Part shown: in pieces, positions 9,001 to 16,551 of the stretch | Numbering within the stretch: the stretch's first letter is position 1 | Layout of the letters: every line of letters starts with the position of its first letter | Assembly (NCBI GenBank): GCA_041650805.1 | Contig: JBAZKM010000004.1 | Span: 124,001-188,000, forward strand | Length of the DNA: 64,000 bases | From: Candidatus Omnitrophota bacterium | GTDB lineage: Bacteria > Omnitrophota > Gorgyraeia > 2-01-FULL-45-10 | Direction of reading: 5' to 3' | Program-made: the position numbers and the translations under genes | Notes under the pieces: generated by a model | The model's database searches: none | Seen by the model: the letters and a program-made list of their open reading frames with translations, nothing else | Told to the model about the DNA's origin: nothing

Positions 9001-10331
9001 TTACATTGATAAAAGTCCACCGTTATATGAAATGCCGGAGCAGGGCGTATTCCTCCCTCAGCTCCCGGATCGCAAAATTAAAAAATATAAAAGAGAAGGC
9101 AAGGCGGTATCTCCACAGCCGCCTGACATTGATGGGCGTGCTGAACGGTTCTGCCGCTTACCTGGGGCCTCATATGGCCCAGTTGGACGTAACGGACAAC
9201 TGTAACAATTCCTGCATAGGGTGCTGGTGCAACTCGCCTCTCCTGGGAGAAGATGCGGGGAAGGCCGCAGGAAAGCATCTCCTGCCGCTCCCCCTGGTGA
9301 AGTCCCTGATCGACGATCTTCATGCCCTCGGCACCAGGGAGATATATATTGCGGGCGGAGGAGAGCCCTTCATGCATCCTCACATAACTCAGATCATAAA
9401 GTATATAAAAGAGAAGAAGATGTCATGCGCCCTGAATACCAACTTCACCCTTGTAGAAGACAGGATGATAGATGAGCTGATCGCCCTTGAGGTAGACCAG
9501 ATAACGGTCAGCGTGTGGGCGGGAGACGCGAAGACGTATGCCGCGACGCATCCCGGCAAGGACGGATCCATCTTTTACCGTCTCAGGGATCTATTGAAAC
9601 GCCTGGCTCTCGCCAAGAGCGGCAGGCCCAAACCGTTCGTCAAGATATACAACGTGATATCGAATATAAATCATCGCGAAATATCCGCCATGATAGACTT
9701 CGCCGTTGAGGTGAAGGCAGACGCCATAGAGTTCGCGGTGATAGATACGATACCGCACAAGACAGACGTTCTATTGTTGTCGAAAGAAGAGCGGGATGAG
9801 GTCCTGGACCAGTTCAATAAAGCGAAGGACAGGATCGCGTATCTGGGCGAATACGGCAAATTGGAGTTTTCGCAACTTCCGCTTTTTCTGAAGAGGCTAT
9901 CATCGGAAGACGCGTTGAGGGGGGAATATGACAGGAAGATCCTGGAAAATACCCCGTGCTATGCAGGATGGCTATTCACGAGAATAATGGCCGACGGGAA
10001 CGTGATAGGCTGTCTGAAAGCGCACAGGATCCCGGTCGGAAATCTACATAAGGAACGATTCCCGGATATATGGAACGGGCAGAGACAGGCGTATTTCAGG
10101 ATGAAGACAAAATCCGCGCGCAAAGAGGATCCCGCCTTCGCCTTGATAGGCAATGACCCCAATTCCGCTATCGGGTGTTTCCGGGGATGCGATAACATCG
10201 GGCGCAACATGGAGATGTACAGGAGGATACAGGCGCTTACTATATACGAAAAAGGGGCGCTCTATATGATAGAGAACGCCATGCGGTTTATGCCATTTTT
10301 GAAGGGGAAGATAGTTGAAAAAGAACAATAA
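6081..10331 (+). CDS. Triple radical SAM fusion protein (two B12-binding/radical SAM modules plus a third radical SAM/SPASM module)
   Basis: One uninterrupted 1416-codon frame carries three CxxxCxxC [4Fe-4S] centres: C217/C221/C224, C653/C657/C660 and C1041/C1045/C1048. Module 1 starts with a cobalamin-binding-like Rossmann domain (residues ~1-170) and a radical SAM barrel ending near residue 400. Module 2 restarts with ILLVLCPPWDITMPPLGISYLSS at ~430, the usual N terminus of B12-dependent radical SAM proteins. Module 3 has LDVTDNCNNSCIGC followed by AGGGEPFMHP and a Cys-containing tail (TPCYAGW, NVIGCLKAH, GCFRGCDN) resembling SPASM. Module 1 lacks its normal C-terminal extension and runs straight into module 2. 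An Arg-rich linker (~900-930) precedes module 3. Such genes are normally separate. The substrate is unknown; the context is surface-glycan synthesis. Confidence 0.85.
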   Translation: MRILLTNMPWREKNTCGVRAGSRWPHIKDRTEARYLPFPFFLAYAAALLKKNGFDVTIIDAIAEEIREEEFLKKVQAIGPDLIVAETAAVSLNNDMTIIGRIDARIKVALAGPEVAIRTKEFLKKNTRIDLVLRGEYEYTLLELACAMRDGLGPEGISGVNFRGAGGRIIKNADRPLIEDLDALPWPLRDGLPMERYNDTPGGIPMPSAQMIASRGCPHGCTFCLWPQVMYGGRNYRTRSPDDVVREMKHLTGDLGFRSVYFDDDTFGLNRGWLKEFIREMREADLNIPWAMMTRPDSMDRDILNELKGLGLCAVKYGFESADQDIVNKCGKKLDLLYAKDIIAYTKSLGIKVHLTFMFGLPGETRKTIKETIDLALGLDPHSAQFSIATPFPGTRYFTELYDPLFAKRSHKGLAKKGAIKDRAGEGRADILLVLCPPWDITMPPLGISYLSSYLKHKGYRALVFDANIYLFNTVNHEYRRWWNTNAYELWVHERSFDTELSDAFGDRFDELAEEIISTDTKCIGFSVHYANRLFTVELARRVRKRDRTRVMIFGGPGCSTEEQRALIPQDIADVFVVGEGEEALAEVLKDLHEKGGIRHVPGTIINEKGPLSGHMPRQPIADLDTMTFPTFEEFHLDLFTLPRLPLLTSRGCIGRCSFCNDHGMLFPYRQRTARHVMEEIRYHAAHNKVANFSLKDLLCNGNARELELLCDMIIKEDMKIVWDSQAIPNRSLTRRLLAKMKKAGCNTLIYGVESCSDNVLRRMRKSFTKKDVSRVLKNTKRAGIKAFINIIVGFPGESESDFMETYDFIKRHISCINAVSSLNTCLVNYGSDLQRRPQKYNIAAPEQGGIDSMRWQGLDGNTFELREERLGKISKLFSDFGVDCGYSNTSAPPLSACDDPRPIRRARSRRRSKFEPYPDRPACDRALSPRDLAAAREKAYLLWEDHCRRRGDYRYGGPLHKLITSLRGFGAAFTLIKVHRYMKCRSRAYSSLSSRIAKLKNIKEKARRYLHSRLTLMGVLNGSAAYLGPHMAQLDVTDNCNNSCIGCWCNSPLLGEDAGKAAGKHLLPLPLVKSLIDDLHALGTREIYIAGGGEPFMHPHITQIIKYIKEKKMSCALNTNFTLVEDRMIDELIALEVDQITVSVWAGDAKTYAATHPGKDGSIFYRLRDLLKRLALAKSGRPKPFVKIYNVISNINHREISAMIDFAVEVKADAIEFAVIDTIPHKTDVLLLSKEERDEVLDQFNKAKDRIAYLGEYGKLEFSQLPLFLKRLSSEDALRGEYDRKILENTPCYAGWLFTRIMADGNVIGCLKAHRIPVGNLHKERFPDIWNGQRQAYFRMKTKSARKEDPAFALIGNDPNSAIGCFRGCDNIGRNMEMYRRIQALTIYEKGALYMIENAMRFMPFLKGKIVEKEQ

Positions 10332-10431
10332 GTTATTTCTCCTCGCGTACCTGTTCATCACAGCCGTATTATTTACCGTTTTTTCGAAGATCTACAGGCT
10401 GCTTAAAAAGTCGACGATATTCGGGGATTAA
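10315..10431 (+). CDS. Small single-pass membrane protein (38 aa)
   Basis: A TTG start preceded by a purine-rich AAGGGGAAG ribosome-binding site at 6-7 nt spacing opens a 38-codon frame overlapping the end of the triple radical SAM gene by 17 bp and ending 3 bp before the next glycosyltransferase ATG. The product begins with several lysines and asparagines, has one hydrophobic helix (FLLAYLFITAVLFTVF) and a basic tail (KIYRLLKK), consistent with an inner-membrane microprotein. No family is recognised. The overlap, ribosome-binding site and exact fit between two genes favour a real gene, but coding status is inferred. Confidence 0.5.
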   Translation: MKKNNKLFLLAYLFITAVLFTVFSKIYRLLKKSTIFGD

Positions 10432-10434
10432 GAG

Positions 10435-11616
10435 ATGAAGATACTCCTGCTCCACCCTCATGACGTCTTTTCGAAGGAGGAACCGTGGACACGGCGGATA
10501 ACGAGTCTCGCGGGCGAATTCACAAAACGCCTGCATGAAGTCAGGCTGGTCTATTTTTTAAAAGATGCGGGCCATTGCCAGGCGCCGTTCTCGAGAGACG
10601 GCGTAGAGTTCGTCCCGTTACCAAGGCGGGGAGGACCGTCATCGCTCGTGAAGCACGGCATAGCCATTTCCAGACTTGCGCGCTGGGCGGATGTAGTACA
10701 TTTCCAGAAGTGTTTCCATTATTGTGCCATACCCGCGGTCTTCGGCGCGCTCGCGAACGATAAGCCGGTCCACTACGATTGGGACGACTGGGAGGAGAAG
10801 ATATATTGCGATATGGTAAGACCGCCTTCGGCTGCCGTGCGGACCTTCCTGCATACGCTTGAGACGGCCCTCCCGCGCATAGCCGATACCGTTTCCGTGA
10901 GCAGCCAAAAATTGCGGCGGCTATGCATCGGGCTGGGTGTAGAGGAAGAGAGGATATTCGACGTGCCTGTAGGCGCCGATCCGGAGTCATTCAACCCCAC
11001 GGTCAACCCCGACTGGATAAAGAGGAAGTTCGGCCTAAAAGGGCGCACCGCCCTCTACCTGGGGCAGCTGCACGGGGCGCAGTATGCCGACCTCTTCCTA
11101 AGGTCGGCGAAGATCGTGCTGGAGAGGAAGGGGGAGATGTTACATTTTATGATAGTAGGTGACGGTGCGGGGTTGGGGAAATTGAAGGTACTGGCAAAGG
11201 ACCTCGACATAGAAGAGAGGGTGATATTCACCGGGGCCGTAGAACATGACAAGGTCCCGGCTTATATCGCCTCGGCAGATATAGCCGTTGCCCCTTTTGA
11301 AGATAATGATGTCACCAGGTGCAAGAGCCCGCTTAAGATAGTCGAATACCTGGCGGCCGGGAGGCCGATCGTAGCAAGCGACGTGGGGGACGTGCGCGCC
11401 ATGGTGGGCGACTGCGCCATATTGACGGAGGCAGGATCCCCTGCCTCATTGGCCGGAGGCATCCTTAAGTTGCTGGGCGACGAAAGACTGCGCACTGAAT
11501 TGGGGGCCAGGGCGCGTAAAAGGGCGGAGGAATATTATAATTGGGGGCGCGCAGCCGAAACGCTCCTCGAGGCGTACGGAAAGGCGATCGGTCCGCACAA
11601 TCAAGATGGCATATAA
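10435..11616 (+). CDS. Glycosyltransferase family 4 (GT-B)
   Basis: The 393-residue GT-B enzyme has an N-terminal half opening MKILLLHPHDVFSKEEPWTRRI and a C-terminal donor-binding domain with GRTALYLGQLHGAQYADLFL, IEERVIFTGAVEHDKVPAYIASADIAVAPF and the family 4 E-x7-E-type region SPLKIVEYLAAGRPIVASDVGD. It would transfer a sugar from an NDP-donor to a growing glycan at the cytoplasmic face. The gene begins 3 bp after the microprotein stop and overlaps the next GT2 gene by 11 bp. Donor and linkage cannot be predicted. Confidence 0.9.
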   Translation: MKILLLHPHDVFSKEEPWTRRITSLAGEFTKRLHEVRLVYFLKDAGHCQAPFSRDGVEFVPLPRRGGPSSLVKHGIAISRLARWADVVHFQKCFHYCAIPAVFGALANDKPVHYDWDDWEEKIYCDMVRPPSAAVRTFLHTLETALPRIADTVSVSSQKLRRLCIGLGVEEERIFDVPVGADPESFNPTVNPDWIKRKFGLKGRTALYLGQLHGAQYADLFLRSAKIVLERKGEMLHFMIVGDGAGLGKLKVLAKDLDIEERVIFTGAVEHDKVPAYIASADIAVAPFEDNDVTRCKSPLKIVEYLAAGRPIVASDVGDVRAMVGDCAILTEAGSPASLAGGILKLLGDERLRTELGARARKRAEEYYNWGRAAETLLEAYGKAIGPHNQDGI

Positions 11617-12433
11617 AGTTTCCGCATATATACCGTGTCATAATAACGCCTCTTCTCTGGCGAGATGCATCGAGTCTGTACAGATGCAGACTCATCCGGT
11701 AGACGAGATCATCGTGATAGACGACGGATCGGAGGACGGCAGCGCCGCTGTTGCGGCATCGTTCCCGGTCCGGGTAATAGAGAACGGCAGGAACGTTGGC
11801 CTGGCCTCGACCCGCAACGCCGCTTTAAGGTATGCCGGGAACGGCCTCGTGGCCTCCGTAGATGCCGATTGCGTCCTGTCGCCGCGATGGCTCGAAGAGT
11901 GCATGAAACACTTTTCGGACCCCCGCGTTGCGGCGGTCGGGGGACGCCTTGTAGAAGAGAACGTTGAGCGTCTGGCCGACAGGTGGCGGGCGACGCGCCT
12001 CAAGCACCATTGGGGGGATTCCCTTAAGACCGATCCGCCTTTCCTCTCAGGCAGCAACCTCGTCATACGGAAAGATGCCGCCGCGAAGGCCGGATATTAC
12101 AATGACAGGATATACAGGAATAATTATGAAGATGTCGACATCTCTTTGAGGCTCAAGGCCTGCGGGCTTAAACTGGTATATGAGCCGGACGCAGGCGCAG
12201 CCCATACCAGGAGAGATACCGTCATATCCGCTCTCCGCACATACTGGAACTGGAAATATCACGACTATAGGCCCGGTTATGTCATGAGGCCCGTATTCAA
12301 CAGCGCAAATACGGTGAAATTGGTGGCAGAGAACGTGCGGGGAGGGGATCCCGCCCTTATTCTGCTCGACCTTTTATCGTTCTTCTCCTCGACTTATCTG
12401 GACCTCAAAAAATATTTCTTGAAAAGACAGTGA
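11606..12433 (+). CDS. Glycosyltransferase family 2 (GT-A)
   Basis: This 275-residue family 2 enzyme has the standard start VSAYIPCHNNASSLARCIESVQMQ, the DDGS motif IVIDDGSEDGS at ~35, the DxD-like VDADC near residue 90 and an acceptor-side motif NYEDVDISLRLKACG. A hydrophobic segment near the C terminus (PALILLDLLSFFSSTYLDL) may tether it to the membrane. It is translationally coupled on both sides, overlapping the upstream GT4 by 11 bp and the downstream GT2 by 4 bp (GTGA). Substrates are unknown. Confidence 0.88.
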   Translation: MAYKVSAYIPCHNNASSLARCIESVQMQTHPVDEIIVIDDGSEDGSAAVAASFPVRVIENGRNVGLASTRNAALRYAGNGLVASVDADCVLSPRWLEECMKHFSDPRVAAVGGRLVEENVERLADRWRATRLKHHWGDSLKTDPPFLSGSNLVIRKDAAAKAGYYNDRIYRNNYEDVDISLRLKACGLKLVYEPDAGAAHTRRDTVISALRTYWNWKYHDYRPGYVMRPVFNSANTVKLVAENVRGGDPALILLDLLSFFSSTYLDLKKYFLKRQ

Positions 12434-13428
12434 AAAATAGACCATTCGTATCGATCGTCATACCCACTTTCAACAGGAAAGACCGGCTCGGGAGGTGTCT
12501 GCTTCATCTCGGGCAGCTTGAATATCCCAGAGACCGCTTTGAGGTGATAGTGGTGGATGACGGCTCGCATGACGCGGCCGGGATCGCGGGGGTCGTGGGC
12601 GCCTTTCAGGGGTCGAGGCTGATCCGTAATAATAAGAATGAAGGAGCCGCAGCGGCGAAGAACAGGGGGGCTAAAGAGTCCTCAGGCGCGTTCGTCGTAT
12701 TTATAGACGATGATATAGAGGCGGATAAGGGCTGGCTCTCGGAGCTTGTGGCGGCAGCGCTGGCCGACGATACGGCAGCAATATGCGCGTCAAAGCTACT
12801 TTTTAAAGACAGGCCGGGTATCGTGAACAGCACCGGCGGCGTGATGAACATTTACGGTGATGCCTGGGACCGCGGGGTATTTGAGGAAGATACGGGGCAG
12901 TATGATAAGGAGGAGAGGATATTTTTCGGATGTTCGGCCGCAATACTGGTCAGGCGCGACGCGCTGGAGCGCGTAGGGTATTTTGACGAAACCCTCCTCA
13001 GCATATATGAGGATGTGGATCTGGGGTGGAGGATAAATCTGGCGGGATATAAAGCGATATATGTCCCGGGCTCTGTCGCATATCATGCCTTCGGCGGGAC
13101 TATCCGGTCAGATGACCCGGAAGCGAAGTATATGCTCGAGCGTAACAGGATAAGGATAATGCTCAAGAATTATGAGCTTTTCACGCTCTTGCGTAATTTG
13201 GCGGGGCTCTTAAAGTTCAAATTCGAAAGGTTTAAAAGAGATCCCCGTTCGGCGGAATGCCGAAGAGGCGGCCTTCTCTTTGCCTCCCTGAAGGCGTGGT
13301 CCTGGAACATCGCCTGCGTCTCCGGCGTCTTGACTGAACGTGTACATGTCCGGAAATTTAAAAAAGTCCGCGACAGGGACATATTCAAGATCATGGGGCG
13401 GTACAAATATGAGAGTTTTGGCATATGA
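12430..13428 (+). CDS. Glycosyltransferase family 2 (rhamnosyltransferase-like)
   Basis: The gene starts with GTG in a GTGA overlap with the previous stop. The 332-residue product has FVSIVIPTFNRKDRLGRC, VVDDGSHD, VFIDDDIEADKGWL (DxD region) and YEDVDLGWRINLAGYKAIYVP, all typical of the GT2 subgroup that includes WbbL-like rhamnosyltransferases. The C-terminal basic, partly hydrophobic region may contact the membrane. It overlaps the following GT4 gene by 4 bp (ATGA). It is likely a cytoplasmic enzyme adding one residue of the exported glycan. Confidence 0.88.
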   Translation: MKNRPFVSIVIPTFNRKDRLGRCLLHLGQLEYPRDRFEVIVVDDGSHDAAGIAGVVGAFQGSRLIRNNKNEGAAAAKNRGAKESSGAFVVFIDDDIEADKGWLSELVAAALADDTAAICASKLLFKDRPGIVNSTGGVMNIYGDAWDRGVFEEDTGQYDKEERIFFGCSAAILVRRDALERVGYFDETLLSIYEDVDLGWRINLAGYKAIYVPGSVAYHAFGGTIRSDDPEAKYMLERNRIRIMLKNYELFTLLRNLAGLLKFKFERFKRDPRSAECRRGGLLFASLKAWSWNIACVSGVLTERVHVRKFKKVRDRDIFKIMGRYKYESFGI

Positions 13429-14543
13429 AGACGGCCATAGTGCATGACTATCTGAACCAGTACGGGGGGGCCGAGAGGGTCCTCGAGTCGCTCCATGAGA
13501 TATTCCCCGAAGCCCCCGTATTCACCATTCTTTACGACAGAGAGGCGCTCCCGCAGTTCGGGGATTGGGATATAAGGCCTTCATTCGTCCAGAGAGTGCC
13601 GTTCGCAAGGAGGAACCATAGAAATTTCATATTCTTATTCCCCGGGGCGGTCAGGTCTTTCGACCTGCGGGGGTTCGATCTGGTTATAAGCAATACCCAC
13701 GCCTGGTCTAAAGGGATAATGATCGACAGGCCCGCATTTCACATATCGTATTGCCTTACCCCTCTGCGCTATATCTGGGACCTGTACGACGACTATCTCT
13801 CACGCAGTTACATACCGTTCTTCGCGCGGGCGATGCTGCCCGGCTGGGCAGGGAAGATGCGCGCATGGGATATCAGGGCTTCGGGCAGCGTTGATCGTTT
13901 CGCCGCGGTTTCCGGTACCGTAGCCGGACGCATAAGAGATTATTACGGCAGAGAGTCCAGCATAATATATCCGCCGTGCGATACGGACCTCTTCAGGCCC
14001 GCCGGCGATCCTGGCGGCACCGCAGGATATTATCTTACGGTCGCCCGGCTAAAGGCCTATAAGCGGATCGACGTGGTAGTGGATGCCTTTAACCGGCTTG
14101 GCCGCCCTCTCAAGATAATCGGGGAAGGCCCGGAATCCGGGAGGCTGCGGAAGATGGCGCGCGGCAATATTGAATTGCTCGGGCGGGTCCCCGACGAGGA
14201 ACTGGTGCGGAACTATCAAAATTGCAGGGGCTTCGTCTATGCCGGCGTCGAAGACTTCGGCCTCGTCTTCGCCGAGGCGCAGGCCTGCGGCAGGCCGGTG
14301 ATAGCTTACGGGAAAGGCGGCGCGGCTGAGATAATCCTGGACGGCAGAACCGGCGTGCTCTTCGACGAACCTTCCGCAGAAGCGCTCGTATCTGCAGTAA
14401 AGAGATCCGAGCTCATATCGTTTGACAGCACCTTTATCAGGGAGAGGTCTCTCAGGTTCGGCAAAGATAAATTCAGGAAAAATTTTTGCGAATTTGTTTC
14501 AACGGTAACGCAGAGACAGCCCGGACCGGCTGCGCAGGAATAG
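13425..14543 (+). CDS. Glycosyltransferase family 4 (WbaZ-like)
   Basis: The 372-residue GT4 protein starts TAIVHDYLNQYGGAERVLESL, the signature of the WbaZ/mannosyltransferase-like subgroup. The C-terminal domain has YYLTVARLKAYKRIDVVVDAF, then IELLGRVPDEELVRNYQ and EDFGLVFAEAQACGRPVIAY, which contains the family E-x7-E pattern. It is translationally coupled to the upstream GT2 and followed after 3 bp by another GT2. The sugar donor is not identifiable; GDP-mannose is common in this subgroup. Confidence 0.9.
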   Translation: MKTAIVHDYLNQYGGAERVLESLHEIFPEAPVFTILYDREALPQFGDWDIRPSFVQRVPFARRNHRNFIFLFPGAVRSFDLRGFDLVISNTHAWSKGIMIDRPAFHISYCLTPLRYIWDLYDDYLSRSYIPFFARAMLPGWAGKMRAWDIRASGSVDRFAAVSGTVAGRIRDYYGRESSIIYPPCDTDLFRPAGDPGGTAGYYLTVARLKAYKRIDVVVDAFNRLGRPLKIIGEGPESGRLRKMARGNIELLGRVPDEELVRNYQNCRGFVYAGVEDFGLVFAEAQACGRPVIAYGKGGAAEIILDGRTGVLFDEPSAEALVSAVKRSELISFDSTFIRERSLRFGKDKFRKNFCEFVSTVTQRQPGPAAQE

Positions 14544-14546
14544 AAA

Positions 14547-15539
14547 ATGAAGATCCGGCTCAGTATCATAGTGATCACGCATAACCGCCCCGAGTCGCTG
14601 CGCAGGTGCATAGAAAGCATTTCGGCGAGCACGGTCCCGGATAAGCACGAGTTGATCGTCATAGTGAACGGCACCGAAGATAAGACGCCGGATCTCCCGG
14701 CTTCCGCATCCTCGGGCGTTTTAAATATGCGGCATTATGTCATAAGCCGGACGAGCAACGGTGAAGCGAGGAACGAGGGCATAAAACGCGCGTTGGGGGA
14801 GATACTGTATTTTCTGGATGACGATGTCATAACCGGGAAAGATATATTTATGGAGGCGCTGAGGATATTCGATCGCAGGGCCGATGTGGATATCGCAGGA
14901 GGCCCCAACCTGACCCCTCCGGGCAATACCCCCTTCCAGAAATGTATAGGGCATGCCCTTGCCTCTCCGTTCGGATCGGCCGGGATGAGGCGCAGGTATA
15001 TTGTGCTGCCGGCAGAGACGCTTGTCGATGACAGCGCCCTAATACTCTGCAATCTGGCCATAAGAAGAAGGGCGCTGGAACTGGAGGGTGCCCTTTTCGA
15101 TAAGAAGATAGTCTGCAATGAAGAGAATATACTTTTGCAGCGCATGCGCACAAAGGGCCATAAGATGCTTTACAGCCCGCGCCTCGCAGTTTATCACGAC
15201 AGGAGAAAAGACCTGTTTGAATTCGCCCGGCAGGTATTTAAATACGGCAGGGGGAGGATGCAGCAGACATTACGCATGCCCGCATCGACCCCGCCGTTCG
15301 TCTTTCTGCCGGCCATCTTCGCCCTGTATCTCTTATCTCTCTTACTGGCACACAGTGGACCGTATCTCGTGCCGCTTTACGTATATATGGCGCTGGATAT
15401 ATTTTTCTCTCTTGAGATATCCCTGAAAGGCAGGGATATCCTTCTCGCGCCCATCTCGGCATGCGTATTCCCCGTTTTACACCTGTCGTATGGGGCAGGA
15501 TTTATATACGCCTTTTTCAGAAGGTGCACAGAAAGATGA
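14547..15539 (+). CDS. Membrane-associated glycosyltransferase family 2
   Basis: The 330-residue enzyme carries LSIIVITHNRPESLRRCIESI at the N terminus, a DxD equivalent in ILYFLDDDVITG (~90), and NEENILLQRMRTKGHKMLYSP in the acceptor region. The last ~90 residues contain two or three hydrophobic helices (FVFLPAIFALYLLSLLLA and following), so this GT2 is probably anchored in the inner membrane. It follows the GT4 stop by 3 bp and precedes the HPr-kinase-like gene by 13 bp. Confidence 0.87.
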   Translation: MKIRLSIIVITHNRPESLRRCIESISASTVPDKHELIVIVNGTEDKTPDLPASASSGVLNMRHYVISRTSNGEARNEGIKRALGEILYFLDDDVITGKDIFMEALRIFDRRADVDIAGGPNLTPPGNTPFQKCIGHALASPFGSAGMRRRYIVLPAETLVDDSALILCNLAIRRRALELEGALFDKKIVCNEENILLQRMRTKGHKMLYSPRLAVYHDRRKDLFEFARQVFKYGRGRMQQTLRMPASTPPFVFLPAIFALYLLSLLLAHSGPYLVPLYVYMALDIFFSLEISLKGRDILLAPISACVFPVLHLSYGAGFIYAFFRRCTER

Positions 15540-15552
15540 CGATAGGACCGAT

Positions 15553-16551
15553 ATGTATAGTGCATGGTTCGATTTTCATGGCGTAAAGGTGGCCATAAGA
15601 GCCGATGCCGATCGGGTGGCCGGGGACTTAAAACGGGATTTTGCCTATTTTATAACGGGAGAGTGTCCGCCGGACATCTCCGTGGAGATACTCTTCCGGC
15701 CCCCTCCCTACGAGACGGTACCACGGGTCAGGGCCAGCCGTTATCTTCCGACATCTATCGTATATGACGTCAAAGGGAAGAGGTATGTCGATTACCGCAA
15801 CAGGGCCCTGACCGTTTACGATCATGCCGGCCAGAGGGCGCAGATATATTCCGCCGACAATGATCTTCTGCACGAGATAAGCTATCTTCTCGTCCTTTCA
15901 AGGGTTGGAGAGCTGCTTGACAGGAGAGGCATGCACAGGATCCACGGCCTGGCGTTATCCGTAAGCGGCAAAGCGGTCCTCTGCCTGCTGCCTATGGGGG
16001 GAGGGAAGACGACGCTTGCGCTTGAGCTGTTGAAACAGGACGGGATAAAACTGCTTTCCGACGAGATCATACTGGTCGACAGGAGCGGGGCCGTCTTGCC
16101 GTTCCCCATGAGGCTCGGTATAGATAAGGAAGACGCGCCCGTACTCCCCCCGGAACTTTTGCGGGAATTCCCGCGGCAGCGTTACGGCACAAAGATATTG
16201 CTCGACATCGATCATATAAGCGGCAAAGTCGGGAGCGCCGGCGCACCATGGCTGATATTGATAGGCGAAAGGGTCTTTTCGGATGAGACAAAAGTAGAGC
16301 CGATGGGCAGGATGAGCGCTTTCCGTTTTTTATTCAGGGACGGTGTTATAGGCCTGGGCCTTCCCCAGGTAGTAGAGTACTTCCTGCGTAACGGCATACG
16401 CGATCTCGGCAAGGTGCCGATACTATTCTCCCGGACGCTTGCTTCCCTGAAACTGCTTTGCCGTTCGAAGGTCTATAGGTGTCTGCTCGGCCGCGACAAA
16501 AAAAAGAACGCCGAGACCATAGCGGGTATTTTAACGAAAAGCCATGAATAG
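15553..16551 (+). CDS. HPr-kinase-like P-loop protein
   Basis: I place the start at the ATG 15553, with AGGACC upstream, rather than in the preceding gene; this gives 332 residues. A P-loop LLPMGGGKTT at about residues 145-154 is followed by KLLSDEIILVDRSG, the layout of the HprK C-terminal kinase/phosphorylase fold. HPr itself is not encoded nearby and the N-terminal ~120 residues are not the normal HprK sensor domain. The family is best described as HprK-related kinase. Such genes recur in glycan or peptide-modification clusters, but a substrate cannot be assigned. The gene overlaps the next GT39 gene by 8 bp. Confidence 0.7.
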   Translation: MYSAWFDFHGVKVAIRADADRVAGDLKRDFAYFITGECPPDISVEILFRPPPYETVPRVRASRYLPTSIVYDVKGKRYVDYRNRALTVYDHAGQRAQIYSADNDLLHEISYLLVLSRVGELLDRRGMHRIHGLALSVSGKAVLCLLPMGGGKTTLALELLKQDGIKLLSDEIILVDRSGAVLPFPMRLGIDKEDAPVLPPELLREFPRQRYGTKILLDIDHISGKVGSAGAPWLILIGERVFSDETKVEPMGRMSAFRFLFRDGVIGLGLPQVVEYFLRNGIRDLGKVPILFSRTLASLKLLCRSKVYRCLLGRDKKKNAETIAGILTKSHE

